Positions 1-12,389 of a DNA stretch of 64,000 nt are shown piece by piece. Both the position numbers and the translations under genes were made by a program. The stretch's first letter is position 1, and each line of letters opens with the position of its first letter. Origin of the DNA: Hippophae tibetana (lineage: Eukaryota > Streptophyta > Magnoliopsida > Rosales > Elaeagnaceae); the NCBI GenBank assembly GCA_037013495.1, contig CM072810.1, positions 50,578,843-50,642,842 of the forward strand, in the 5' to 3' direction. The notes below the pieces were generated by a model. The model was not told the DNA's origin. It ran no database searches and saw only the letters and a program-made list of their open reading frames with translations.

Positions 1-2913
1 TCGGAGTTCCAACATTAAAGGACACTAAATTTTTACTCTGTTATCGAAACAAGAATTATAATATATCAAAATGAAGCCCGTACCGATTCAAACAATCTGA
101 TTTGGCCCCAAAAAGGAAACACATTTTTGTACGCAAATTCCATCGTTTACATCATTTACCGAGGGTTTTAAGTGTTTTTCTAACAATTTCCGTTGTACTT
201 ACTTTCTATTTTATTCAAAAGAGCCGTAAAGGAAATTTTGGTGCAAACAAAGGGTTCTTTATTTATGAGTTCATTCAATATCTATGCTTCCAAATAACAA
301 ATAAGGGAAAAGAAAAAGAAAGTAGGTACTGTTCACATTTTAAAAAAGAATAAAACATTTGATAAATCGAAATTTCATCTTTAAAAGATGATAACTTTTG
401 ACTCGGGTATTGAAACGACTATATTATTATATGAAACCAAAGCTCTTAGCGATTCACACAATATGAGATGGCCTCATATTTGGAATATCATTTTTGTACA
501 TAAATTTCACCATTTACATCATTTATTGAGGCTTTTTAGTTTTTTGCCCACCATTTCCGTTGTACTTACTTTCGATTTTATTCAAAAGATCCGCAAAGGA
601 GATATTGGTGCAAACAAAGGGTTCTTTATTTATGTGTTCAATCCCTATATATTCTTCCAAAAAAAATGAGTAAAGAAAAAGGAAAAGGCTACTGTTCCCA
701 TTTAAAAAAGGAACAAAACATTTTCTAAATCGGAGTTCCAACTTTAAACGACGATAAACTTTTACATGCATATCGAGACAACTATTTTAATATATCAAAA
801 TGAAGCCCGTACCGATTCAAAAAATCTGATGTGGCCCCACAAAGGAACCACGTTTTGGTACCCAAATTCTATCGTTTACATCATTTACCGATGGTTTTAA
901 GTGTTTGTCTCACCATTTCCGTTGTACTTACTTTCTATTTTATTCAAAAGTGCCGTAAAGAAGATTTTGGTGCAAACAAAGGGTTCTTTATTTATGTATT
1001 CAATCAATATCTATGCTTCCAAAGAACAAATAAGGGATCAGAAAAAGAAAGGAGGTACTGTTCACATTTTAGAAAAGAATAAAGCATTTCATAAATCGCA
1101 ATTCCAACTTTAAAAGATGATAACTTTTGACTCGGGTATTGAAACGACTATATTATTATATGAAACCGAAGCTCTTAGCGATTCACACAATATGAGATGG
1201 TCTCAAATTTGGAATATCATTTTTGTACCTAAATTTCACCATTTACATCATTTATTGAGGCTTTTTAGTTTTTTGCCCACCATTTCCGTTGTACTTACTT
1301 TCGATTTTATTCAAAAGATCCGCAAAGGAGATATTGGTGCAAACAAAGGGTTCTTTATTTATGTGTTCAATCTCTATATATTCTTCCAAAAAAATGAGTA
1401 AAGAAAAAGGAAAAGGCTACTGTTCCCATTTAAAAAAGGAACAAAACATTTGATAAATCGGAGTTCCAACATTAAAGGACGATAAATTTTTACTCTGTTA
1501 TCGAAACAACAATTATAATATATCCAAATGAAGCCCGTACCGATTCAAACAATCTGATTTGGCCCCAAAAAGGAAACACATTTTTGTACACAAATTCCAT
1601 CGTTTACATCATTTACCGAGGGTTTTAAGTGTTTTTCTAACAATTTCCGTTGTACTTACTTTCTATTTTATTCAAAAGTGCCATAAAGGAGATTTTGGTG
1701 CAAACAAAGGGTTCTTTATTTATGAGTTCAATCAATATCTATGCTTCCAAATAACAAATAAGGGAAAAGAAAAAGAAAGTAGGTACTGTTCACATTTTAA
1801 AAAAGAATAAAACATTTGATAAATCGCAATTTCAACTATAAGAGATGATAACTTTTGACTCGGGTATTGAAACGACTATATTATTATATGAAACCGAAGC
1901 TCTTAGCGATTCACACAATATGAGATGGCCTCAAATTTGGAATATCATTTTTGTACCTAAATTTCACCATTTACATCATTTATTGAGGCTTTTTAGTTTT
2001 TTGCCCACCATTTCCGTTGCATTTACTTTTGATTTTATTCAAAAGATCCGCAAAGGAGATATTGGTGCAAACAAAGGGTTCTTTATTTATGTGTTCAATC
2101 TCTATATATTCTTCCAAAAAAAATGAGTAAAGAAAAAGGAAAAGGCTACTGTTCCCATTTAAAAAAGGAACAAAACATTTGCTAAATCGGATTTCCAACT
2201 TTAAACGACGATAAACTTTTACATGCATATCGAGACAACTATTTTAATATATCAAAATGAAGCCCGTACCGATTCAAAAAATCTGATGTGGCCCCACAAA
2301 GGAACCACATTTTTGTACCCAAATTCTATCGTTTACATCATTTACCGACGGTTTTAAGTGTTTGTCTCACCATTTCCGTTGTACTTACTTTCTATTTTAT
2401 TCAAAAGTGTCGTAAAGAAGATTTTGTGCAAACAAAGGGTTCTTTATTTATGCATTCAATCAATATCTATGCTTCCACAGAACAAATAAGGGAAGAGAAA
2501 AAGAAAGGAGGTACTGTTCACATTTTAAAAAAGAATAAAACATTTGATAAATCGCAATTTCAACTTTAAAAGATGATAACTTTTGACTCGGGTATTGAAA
2601 CGACTATATTATTATATGAAACCGAGTCTCTTAGCGATTCACACAATATGAGATGGTCTCAAATTTGGAATATCATTTTTGTACCTAAATTTCACCATTT
2701 ACATCATTTATTGAGGCTTTTTAGTTTTTTGCCCACCATTTCCTTGTACTTACTTTCGATTTTATTCAAAAGATCCGCAAAGGAGATATTGGTGCAAACA
2801 AAGGGTTCTTTATTTATGTGTTCAATCTCTATATATTCTTCCAAAAAAAATGAGTAAAGAAAAAGGAAAAGGCTACTGTTCCCATTTAAAAAAGGAACAA
2901 AACATTTTCTAAA
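1..2913 (+). repeat. Left block: irregular D-B and A-B dimers
   Basis: Eight monomers start at D 1, B 367, A 730, B 1096, D 1458, B 1824, A 2187 and B 2552. This is the only place where D directly follows B (1096 to 1458), so the usual C before D is missing. The A at 730 has the GGTACC form that is otherwise absent until 19675. The B at 2552 carries a set of variants (CCGAGTCTC, ATGGTCTC, TTTCCTTGTAC) that reappears only at 35340. No gene is seen. Confidence 0.85.
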
Positions 2914-4372
2914 TCGGAGTTCCAACTTTAAACGACGATAAACTTTTACATGCATATCGAGACAACTATTTTAATATATCAAAATGAAGCCCGTACCGAT
3001 TCAAAAAATCTGATGTGGCCCCACAAAGGAACCACGTTTTTGTACCCAAATTCTATCGTTTACATCATTTACCGACGGTTTTAAGTGTTTGTCTCACCAT
3101 TTCCGTTATACTTACTTTCTATTTTATTCAAAAGTGCCGTAAAGAAGATTTTGGTGCAAACAAAGGGTTCTTTATTTATGTATTCAATCAATATCTATGC
3201 TTCCAAAGAACAAATAAGGGATCAGAAAAAGAAAGGAGGTACTGTTCACATTTTAGAAAACAATAAAGCATTTCATAAATCGCAATTCCAACTTTAAAAG
3301 ATGATAACTTTTGACTCGGGTATTGAAACGACTATATTATTATATGAAACCGAAGCTCTTAGCGATTCACACAATATGAGATGGCCACAAATTTGGAATA
3401 TCATTTTTGTACCTAAATTTCACCATTTACATCATTTATTGAGGCTTTTTAGTTTTTTGCCCACCATTTCCGTTGTACTTACTTTCAATTTTATTCAAAA
3501 GATCCTTAAAGGAGATATTGGTGCAAACAAAGGGTTCTTTATTTATGTGTTCAATACATATATATTCTTCCAAAAAAAATGAGTAAAGAAAAAGGAAACG
3601 GCTACTGTTCCCATTTAAAAAAGGAACAAAACATTTGCTAAATCGGAGTTCCAACTTTAAACGACGATAAACTTTTACATGCATATCGAGACAACTATTT
3701 TAATATATCAAAATGAAGCCCGTACCGATTCAAAAAATCTGATGTGGCCCCACAAAGGAACCACATTTTTTTACCCAAATTCTATCGTTTACATAATTTA
3801 CCGACGGTTTTAAGTGTTTGTCTCACCATTTCCGTTGTACTTACTTTCTATTTTATTCAAAAGTGCCGTAAAGAAGATTTTGGTGCAAACAAAGGGTTCT
3901 TTATTTATGCATTCAATCAATATCTATGCTTCCAAAGAACAAATAAGGGATGAGAAAAAGAAAGGAGGTACTGTTCACATTTTAGAAAAGAATAAAACAT
4001 TTGATAAATCGCAATTCCAACTTTAAAAGATGATAACTTTGGACTCGGGTATTGAAACGACTATATTATTATATGAAATCGAAGCTCTTAGCGATTCACA
4101 CAATATGAGATGGCCACAAATTTGGAATATCATTTTTGTACCTAAATTTCACCATATACATCATTTATTGAGGGTTTTTAGTTTTTTCCCACCATTTCCG
4201 TTGTACTTACTTTCGATTTTATTCAAAAGATCCGTAAGGGAGATATTGGTGCAAACAAAGGGTCCGTTTATTTATGTGTTCAATCCCTATATATTCTTCC
4301 AAAAAAAAATGAGCAAAGAAAAAGGAAAAGGCTACTGTTCCCATTTAAAAAAGGAACAAAACATTTGATAAA

Positions 4373-4735
4373 TCGGAGTTCCAACTTTAAACGACGATAA
4401 AGTTTTACATGCATATCGAGACAACTATTATAATATATCAAATTGAATATCGTACCGATTCAAACCATCTGATTTGGCCCCATTGAGGAACAACATATTT
4501 GTACGCAAATTCCATCGTTTACATCATTTACCGAGGGTTTTAAGTGTTTGTCTCACCATTTCCGTTGTACTTACTTTCTATTATATTGAAAAGAGCCGTA
4601 AAGGAGATATTTCTCCAAACAAATTGTACTTTATTTATGTGCTAAACCAATATATATTCTTCTAAAAAAATATGAGAAAAGTGAAAGGAAAAGGCTATTG
4701 TTCCCATTTTAAAAAGGAACAAAACATTTGATAAA
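4373..4735 (+). repeat. Type C monomer (representative), probable A/B fusion class
   Basis: This is a 363-bp monomer whose left part matches A and D (same start, CATGCATATCGAGACAAC, ATCGTTTACATC and CCATTTCCG blocks). Its right third matches B instead (TATATATTCTTC, then an A-run, GAGAAAAGTG, GGCTATTGTTCCC and AAGGAACA). It has private bases such as TATTTCTCC and AAATTGTACTT. The simplest reading is an ancient fusion formed by losing one monomer length inside an A-B dimer. I place 13 C monomers, at 4373, 5466, 6559, 9111, 10204, 11297, 13118, 14940, 17490, 18582, 22224, 25501 and 28050. All are followed by D, and none occurs after 28412. Confidence 0.85.
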
Positions 4736-5101
4736 TTGGAGTTCCAACATTAAAGGACGATAAATTTTTACTCTGTTATCGAAACAACAATTATAATATA
4801 TCAAAATGAAGCCCGTACCGATTCAAACAATCTGATTTGGCCCCAATAAGGAAACACATTTTTGTACGCAAATTCCATCGTTTACATCATTTACCGAGGG
4901 TTTTAAGTGTTTTTCTAACAATTTCCGTTGTACTTACTTTCTATTTTATTCAAAAGTGCCATAAAGGAGATTTTGGTGCAAACAAAGGGTTCTTTATTTA
5001 TGAGTTAAATCAATATCTATGCTTCCAAATAACAAATAAGGTAAGAGAAAAAGAAAGTAGGTACTGTTCACATTTTAAAAAAGAATAAAACATTTGATAA
5101 A
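4736..5101 (+). repeat. Type D monomer (representative)
   Basis: This is a 366-bp relative of A with a distinct left part (ACATTAAAGGACG, TTTTTACTCTGTTATCG) and GTGTTTTTCTAACAATTTCC where A has GTGTTTGTCTCACC. It has TATGAGTTCAATC where A has TATGCATTCAATC. Its end equals that of A, and like A it is always followed by B. I place 16 D monomers: 1, 1458, 4736, 5829, 6922, 9474, 10567, 11660, 13481, 15303, 17853, 18946, 21495, 22587, 25864 and 28413. The last six have become A-like in the middle, with GATGTGG, ACCACA and GTACCCAAA. Confidence 0.85.
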
Positions 5102-7651
5102 TCGCAATTTCAACTTTAAAAGATGATAACTTTTGACTCGGGTATTGAAACGACTATATTATTAAATGAAACCGAAGCTCTTAGCGATTCACACAATATG
5201 AGATGGCCTCTAATTTGGAATATCATTTTTGTACCTAAATTTCACCATATACATCATTTATTGAGGGTTTTTAGTTTTTTCCCACCATTTCCTTTGTACT
5301 TACTTTCGATTTTATTCAAAAGATCCGTAAGGGAGATATTGGTGCAAACAAAGGGTCCGTTTATTTATGTGTTCAATCCCTATATATTCTTCCAAAAAAA
5401 AATGAGCAAAGAAAAAGGAAAAGGCTACTGTTCCCATTTAAAAAAGGAACAAAACATTTGATAAATCGGAGTTCCAACTTTAAACGACGATAAAGTTTTA
5501 CATGCATATCGAGACAACTATTATAATATATCAAATTGAATATCGTACCGATTCAAACCATCTGATTTGGCCCCATTGAGGAACAACATATTTGTACGCA
5601 AATTCCATCGTTTACATCATTTACCGAGGGTTTTAAGTGTTTGTCTCACCATTTCCGTTGTACTTACTTTCTATTATATTGAAAAGAGCCGTAAAGGAGA
5701 TATTTCTCCAAACAAATTGTACTTTATTTATGTGCTAAACCAATATATATTCTTCTAAAAAAATATGAGAAAAGTGAAAGGAAAAGGCTATTGTTCCCAT
5801 TTTAAAAAGGAACAAAACATTTGATAAATTGGAGTTCCAACATTAAAGGACGATAAATTTTTACTCTGTTATCGAAACAACAATTATAATATATCAAAAT
5901 GAAGCCCGTACCGATTCAAACAATCTGATTTGGCCCCAATAAGGAAACACATTTTTGTACGCAAATTCCATCGTTTACATCATTTACCGAGGGTTTTAAG
6001 TGTTTTTCTAACAATTTCCGTTGTAATTACTTTCTATTTTATTCAAAAGTGCCATAAAGGAGATTTTGGTGCAAACAAAGGGTTCTTTATTTATGAGTTC
6101 AATCAATATCTATGCTTCCAAATAACAAATAAGGGAAGAGAAAAAGAAAGTAGGTACTGTTCACATTTTAAAAAAGAATAAAACATTTGATAAATCGCAA
6201 TTTCAACTTTAAAAGATGATAACTTTTGACTCGGGTATTGAAACGACTATATTATTAAATGAAACCTAAGCTCTTAGCGATTCACACAATATGAGATGGC
6301 CTCTAATTTGGAATATCATTTTTGTACCTAAATTTCACCATTTACATCATTTATTGAGGCTTTTTAGTTTTTTGCCCACCATTTCCGTTGTACTTACTTT
6401 CGATTTTATTCAAAAGATCCGTAAAGGAGATATTGGTGCAAACAAAGGGTTCTTTATTTATGTGTTCAATACATATATATTCTTCGAAAAAAAATGAGTA
6501 AAGAAAAAGGAAAAGGTTACTTTTCCCATTTGAAAAAGGAACAAAACATTTTGCTAAATCGGAGTTCCAACTTTAAACGACGATAAAGTTTTACATGCAT
6601 ATCGAGACAACTATTATAATATATCAAATTGAATATCGTACCGATTCAAACCATCTGATTTGGCCCCATTGAGGAACAACATATTTGTACGCAAATTCCA
6701 TCGTTTACATCATTTACCGAGGGTTTTAAGTGTTTGTCTCACCATTTCCGTTGTACTTACTTTCTATTATATTGAAAAGAGCCGTAAAGGAGATATTTCT
6801 CCAAACAAATTGTACTTTATTTATGTGCTAAACCAATATATATTCTTCTAAAAAAATATGAGAAAAGTGAAAGGAAAAGGCTATTGTTCCCATTTTAAAA
6901 AGGAACAAAACATTTGATAAATTGGAGTTCCAACATTAAAGGACGATAAATTTTTACTCTGTTATCGAAACAACAATTATAATATATCAAAATGAAGCCC
7001 GTACCGATTCAAACAATCTGATTTGGCCCCAATAAGGAGACACATTTTTGTACGCAAATTCCATCGTTTACATCATTTACCGAGGGTTTTAAGTGTTTTT
7101 CTAACAATTTCCGTTGTACTTACTTTCTATTTTATTCAAAAGTGCCATAAAGGAGATTTTGGTGCAAACAAAGGGTTCTTTATTTATGAGTTCAATCAAT
7201 ATCTATGCTTCCAAATAACAAATAAGGGAAGAGAAAAAGAAAGTAGGTACTGTTCACATTTTAAAAAAGAATAAAACATTTGATAAATCGCAATTTCAAC
7301 TTTAAAAGATGATAACTTTTGACTCGGGTATTGAAACGACTATATTATTAAATGAAACCGAAGCTCTTAGCGATTCACACAATATGAGATGGCCTCTAAT
7401 TTGGAATATCATTTTTGTACCTAAATTTCACCATTTACATCATTTATTGAGGCTTTTTAGTTTTTTGCCCACCATTTCCGTTGTACTTACTTTCGATTTT
7501 ATTCAAAAGATCCGTAAAGGAGATATTGGTGCAAACAAAGGGTTCTTTATTTATGTGTTCAATACATATATATTCTTCGAAAAAAAATGAGTAAAGAAAA
7601 AGGAAAAGGTTACTTTTCCCATTTGAAAAAGGAACAAAACATTTTGCTAAA

Positions 7652-10600
7652 TCGGAGTTCCAACTTTAAACGACGATAAACTTTTACATGCATATCGAGA
7701 CAACTATTTTAATATATCAAAATGAAGCCCGTACCGATTCAAAAAATCTGATGTGGCCCCACAAAGGAACCACGTTTTTGTACCCAAATTCTATCGTTTA
7801 CATCATTTACCGACGGTTTTAAGTGTTTGTCTCACCATTTCCGTTATACTTACTTTCTATTTTATTCAAAAGTGCCGTAAAGAAGATTTTGGTGCAAACA
7901 AAGGGTTCTTTATTTATGTATTCAATCAATATCTATGCTTCCAAAGAACAAATAAGGGATCAGAAAAAGAAAGGAGGTACTGTTCACATTTTAGAAAAGA
8001 ATAAAGCATTTCATAAATCGCAATTCCAACTTTAAAAGATGATAACTTTTGACTCGGGTATTGAAACGACTATATTATTATATGAAACCGAAGCTCTTAG
8101 CGATTCACACAATATGAGATGGCCACAAATTTGGAATATCATTTTTGTACCTAAATTTCACCATTTACATCATTTATTGAGGCTTTTTAGTTTTTTGCCC
8201 ACCATTTCCGTTGTACTTACTTTCAATTTTATTCAAAAGATCCTTAAAGGAGATATTGGTGCAAACAAAGGGTTCTTTATTTATGTGTTCAATACATATA
8301 TATTCTTCCAAAAAAAATGAGTAAAGAAAAAGGAAACGGCTACTGTTCCCATTTAAAAAAGGAACAAAACATTTGCTAAATCGGAGTTCCAACTTTAAAC
8401 GACGATAAACTTTTACATGCATATCGAGACAACTATTTTAATATATCAAAATGAAGCCCGTACCGATTCAAAAAATCTGATGTGGCCCCACAAAGGAACC
8501 ACATTTTTTTACCCAAATTCTATCGTTTACATAATTTACCGACGGTTTTAAGTGTTTGTCTCACCATTTCCGTTGTACTTACTTTCTATTTTATTCAAAA
8601 GTGCCGTAAAGAAGATTTTGGTGCAAACAAAGGGTTCTTTATTTATGCATTCAATCAATATCTATGCTTCCAAAGAACAAATAAGGGATGAGAAAAAGAA
8701 AGGAGGTACTGTTCACATTTTAGAAAAGAATAAAACATTTGATAAATCGCAATTCCAACTTTAAAAGATGATAACTTTGGACTCGGGTATTGAAACGACT
8801 ATATTATTATATGAAATCGAAGCTCTTAGCGATTCACACAATATGAGATGGCCACAAATTTGGAATATCATTTTTGTACCTAAATTTCACCATATACATC
8901 ATTTATTGAGGGTTTTTAGTTTTTTCCCACCATTTCCGTTGTACTTACTTTCGATTTTATTCAAAAGATCCGTAAGGGAGATATTGGTGCAAACAAAGGG
9001 TCCGTTTATTTATGTGTTCAATCCCTATATATTCTTCCAAAAAAAAATGAGCAAAGAAAAAGGAAAAGGCTACTGTTCCCATTTTAAAAAGGAACAAAAC
9101 ATTTGATAAATCGGAGTTCCAACTTTAAACGACGATAAAGTTTTACATGCATATCGAGACAACTATTATAATATATCAAATTGAATATCGTACCGATTCA
9201 AACCATCTGATTTGGCCCCATTGAGGAACAACATATTTGTACGCAAATTCCATCGTTTACATCATTTACCGAGGGTTTTAAGTGTTTGTCTCACCATTTC
9301 CGTTGTACTTACTTTCTATTATATTGAAAAGAGCCGTAAAGGAGATATTTCTCCAAACAAATTGTACTTTATTTATGTGCTAAACCAATATATATTCTTC
9401 TAAAAAAATATGAGAAAAGTGAAAGGAAAAGGCTATTGTTCCCATTTTAAAAAGGAACAAAACATTTGATAAATTGGAGTTCCAACATTAAAGGACGATA
9501 AATTTTTACTCTGTTATCGAAACAACAATTATAATATATCAAAATGAAGCCCGTACCGATTCAAACAATCTGATTTGGCCCCAATAAGGAAACACATTTT
9601 TGTACGCAAATTCCATCGTTTACATCATTTACCGAGGGTTTTAAGTGTTTTTCTAACAATTTCCGTTGTACTTACTTTCTATTTTATTCAAAAGTGCCAT
9701 AAAGGAGATTTTGGTGCAAACAAAGGGTTCTTTATTTATGAGTTAAATCAATATCTATGCTTCCAAATAACAAATAAGGTAAGAGAAAAAGAAAGTAGGT
9801 ACTGTTCACATTTTAAAAAAGAATAAAACATTTGATAAATCGCAATTTCAACTTTAAAAGATGATAACTTTTGACTCGGGTATTGAAACGACTATATTAT
9901 TAAATGAAACCGAAGCTCTTAGCGATTCACACAATATGAGATGGCCTCTAATTTGGAATATCATTTTTGTACCTAAATTTCACCATATACATCATTTATT
10001 GAGGGTTTTTAGTTTTTTCCCACCATTTCCTTTGTACTTACTTTCGATTTTATTCAAAAGATCCGTAAGGGAGATATTGGTGCAAACAAAGGGTCCGTTT
10101 ATTTATGTGTTCAATCCCTATATATTCTTCCAAAAAAAAATGAGCAAAGAAAAAGGAAAAGGCTACTGTTCCCATTTAAAAAAGGAACAAAACATTTGAT
10201 AAATCGGAGTTCCAACTTTAAACGACGATAAAGTTTTACATGCATATCGAGACAACTATTATAATATATCAAATTGAATATCGTACCGATTCAAACCATC
10301 TGATTTGGCCCCATTGAGGAACAACATATTTGTACGCAAATTCCATCGTTTACATCATTTACCGAGGGTTTTAAGTGTTTGTCTCACCATTTCCGTTGTA
10401 CTTACTTTCTATTATATTGAAAAGAGCCGTAAAGGAGATATTTCTCCAAACAAATTGTACTTTATTTATGTGCTAAACCAATATATATTCTTCTAAAAAA
10501 ATATGAGAAAAGTGAAAGGAAAAGGCTATTGTTCCCATTTTAAAAAGGAACAAAACATTTGATAAATTGGAGTTCCAACATTAAAGGACGATAAATTTTT

Positions 10601-12389
10601 ACTCTGTTATCGAAACAACAATTATAATATATCAAAATGAAGCCCGTACCGATTCAAACAATCTGATTTGGCCCCAATAAGGAAACACATTTTTGTACGC
10701 AAATTCCATCGTTTACATCATTTACCGAGGGTTTTAAGTGTTTTTCTAACAATTTCCGTTGTACTTACTTTCTATTTTATTCAAAAGTGCCATAAAGGAG
10801 ATTTTGGTGCAAACAAAGGGTTCTTTATTTATGAGTTCAATCAATATCTATGCTTCCAAATAACAAATAAGGGAAGAGAAAAAGAAAGTAGGTACTGTTC
10901 ACATTTTAAAAAAGAATAAAACATTTGATAAATCGCAATTTCAACTTTAAAAGATGATAACTTTTGACTCGGGTATTGAAACGACTATATTATTAAATGA
11001 AACCTAAGCTCTTAGCGATTCACACAATATGAGATGGCCTCTAATTTGGAATATCATTTTTGTACCTAAATTTCACCATTTACATCATTTATTGAGGCTT
11101 TTTAGTTTTTTGCCCACCATTTCCGTTGTACTTACTTTCGATTTTATTCAAAAGATCCGTAAAGGAGATATTGGTGCAAACAAAGGGTTCTTTATTTATG
11201 TGTTCAATACATATATATTCTTCGAAAAAAAATGAGTAAAGAAAAAGGAAAAGGTTACTTTTCCCATTTGAAAAAGGAACAAAACATTTTGCTAAATCGG
11301 AGTTCCAACTTTAAACGACGATAAAGTTTTACATGCATATCGAGACAACTATTATAATATATCAAATTGAATATCGTACCGATTCAAACCATCTGATTTG
11401 GCCCCATTGAGGAACAACATATTTGTACGCAAATTCCATCGTTTACATCATTTACCGAGGGTTTTAAGTGTTTGTCTCACCATTTCCGTTGTACTTACTT
11501 TCTATTATATTGAAAAGAGCCGTAAAGGAGATATTTCTCCAAACAAATTGTACTTTATTTATGTGCTAAACCAATATATATTCTTCTAAAAAAATATGAG
11601 AAAAGTGAAAGGAAAAGGCTATTGTTCCCATTTTAAAAAGGAACAAAACATTTGATAAATTGGAGTTCCAACATTAAAGGACGATAAATTTTTACTCTGT
11701 TATCGAAACAACAATTATAATATATCAAAATGAAGCCCGTACCGATTCAAACAATCTGATTTGGCCCCAATAAGGAGACACATTTTTGTACGCAAATTCC
11801 ATCGTTTACATCATTTACCGAGGGTTTTAAGTGTTTTTCTAACAATTTCCGTTGTACTTACTTTCTATTTTATTCAAAAGTGCCATAAAGGAGATTTTGG
11901 TGCAAACAAAGGGTTCTTTATTTATGAGTTCAATCAATATCTATGCTTCCAAATAACAAATAAGGGAAGAGAAAAAGAAAGTAGGTACTGTTCACATTTT
12001 AAAAAAGAATAAAACATTTGATAAATCGCAATTTCAACTTTAAAAGATGATAACTTTTGACTCGGGTATTGAAACGACTATATTATTAAATGAAACCGAA
12101 GCTCTTAGCGATTCACACAATATGAGATGGCCTCTAATTTGGAATATCATTTTTGTACCTAAATTTCACCATTTACATCATTTATTGAGGCTTTTTAGTT
12201 TTTTGCCCACCATTTCCGTTGTACTTACTTTCGATTTTATTCAAAAGATCCGTAAAGGAGATATTGGTGCAAACAAAGGGTTCTTTATTTATGTGTTCAA
12301 TACATATATATTCTTCGAAAAAAAATGAGTAAAGAAAAAGGAAAAGGTTACTTTTCCCATTTGAAAAAGGAACAAAACATTTTGCTAAA
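7652..12389 (+). repeat. 13-monomer higher-order repeat (4738 bp), copy 2
   Basis: Monomer starts are A 7652, B 8018, A 8381, B 8747, C 9111, D 9474, B 9840, C 10204, D 10567, B 10933, C 11297, D 11660 and B 12026. Order and length equal copy 1 throughout. The following A at 12390 reads GGCCCCAAAAAGG instead of GGCCCCACAAAGG, so the matching stretch stops there. The left limit is just before 2914 in copy 1, where the preceding B (2552) differs from B 7288. Confidence 0.93.

Larger units (their letters stand above)
2914..7651 (+). repeat. 13-monomer higher-order repeat (4738 bp), copy 1
   Basis: Monomer starts are A 2914, B 3280, A 3643, B 4009, then three C-D-B trimers: C 4373, D 4736, B 5102; C 5466, D 5829, B 6195; C 6559, D 6922, B 7288. 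The trimers repeat at 1093 bp. The block is followed at once by a second copy at a shift of exactly 4738 bp, so copy 2 begins where copy 1 ends. By eye I found three substitutions between the copies: 3261 against 7999, 4347 against 9085 and 6026 against 10764. No indels shift the register. The duplication is therefore recent, or the copies are kept alike. Confidence 0.93.

Noticed and set aside
102-353. Recurrent frame beginning MAPKRKH or MAPQRNH in A, C and D monomers
   Set aside because: It tracks the repeat unit, has no recognisable domain, and is cut short in all A monomers with the CCATTTAGG form, which are the most amplified. That is the opposite of what selection on a protein would give.
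388-669. Recurrent frame beginning MITFDSG in B monomers
   Set aside because: The frame changes with A-run length and with the one-base TTTTTTGCCC difference, and is closed early in most right-hand B by TTATGATATG. No domain is recognised.
523-771. Recurrent minus-strand frame beginning MHVKVYRR
   Set aside because: It crosses the B-to-A monomer boundary on the opposite strand of another open frame and is a by-product of an AT-rich repeat.
811-830. CENP-B box-like motif around GCCCGTACCGATTC
   Set aside because: The required pattern (TTCG, four bases, A, two bases, CGGG, or its reverse) is not met: the central base and the second half do not fit.
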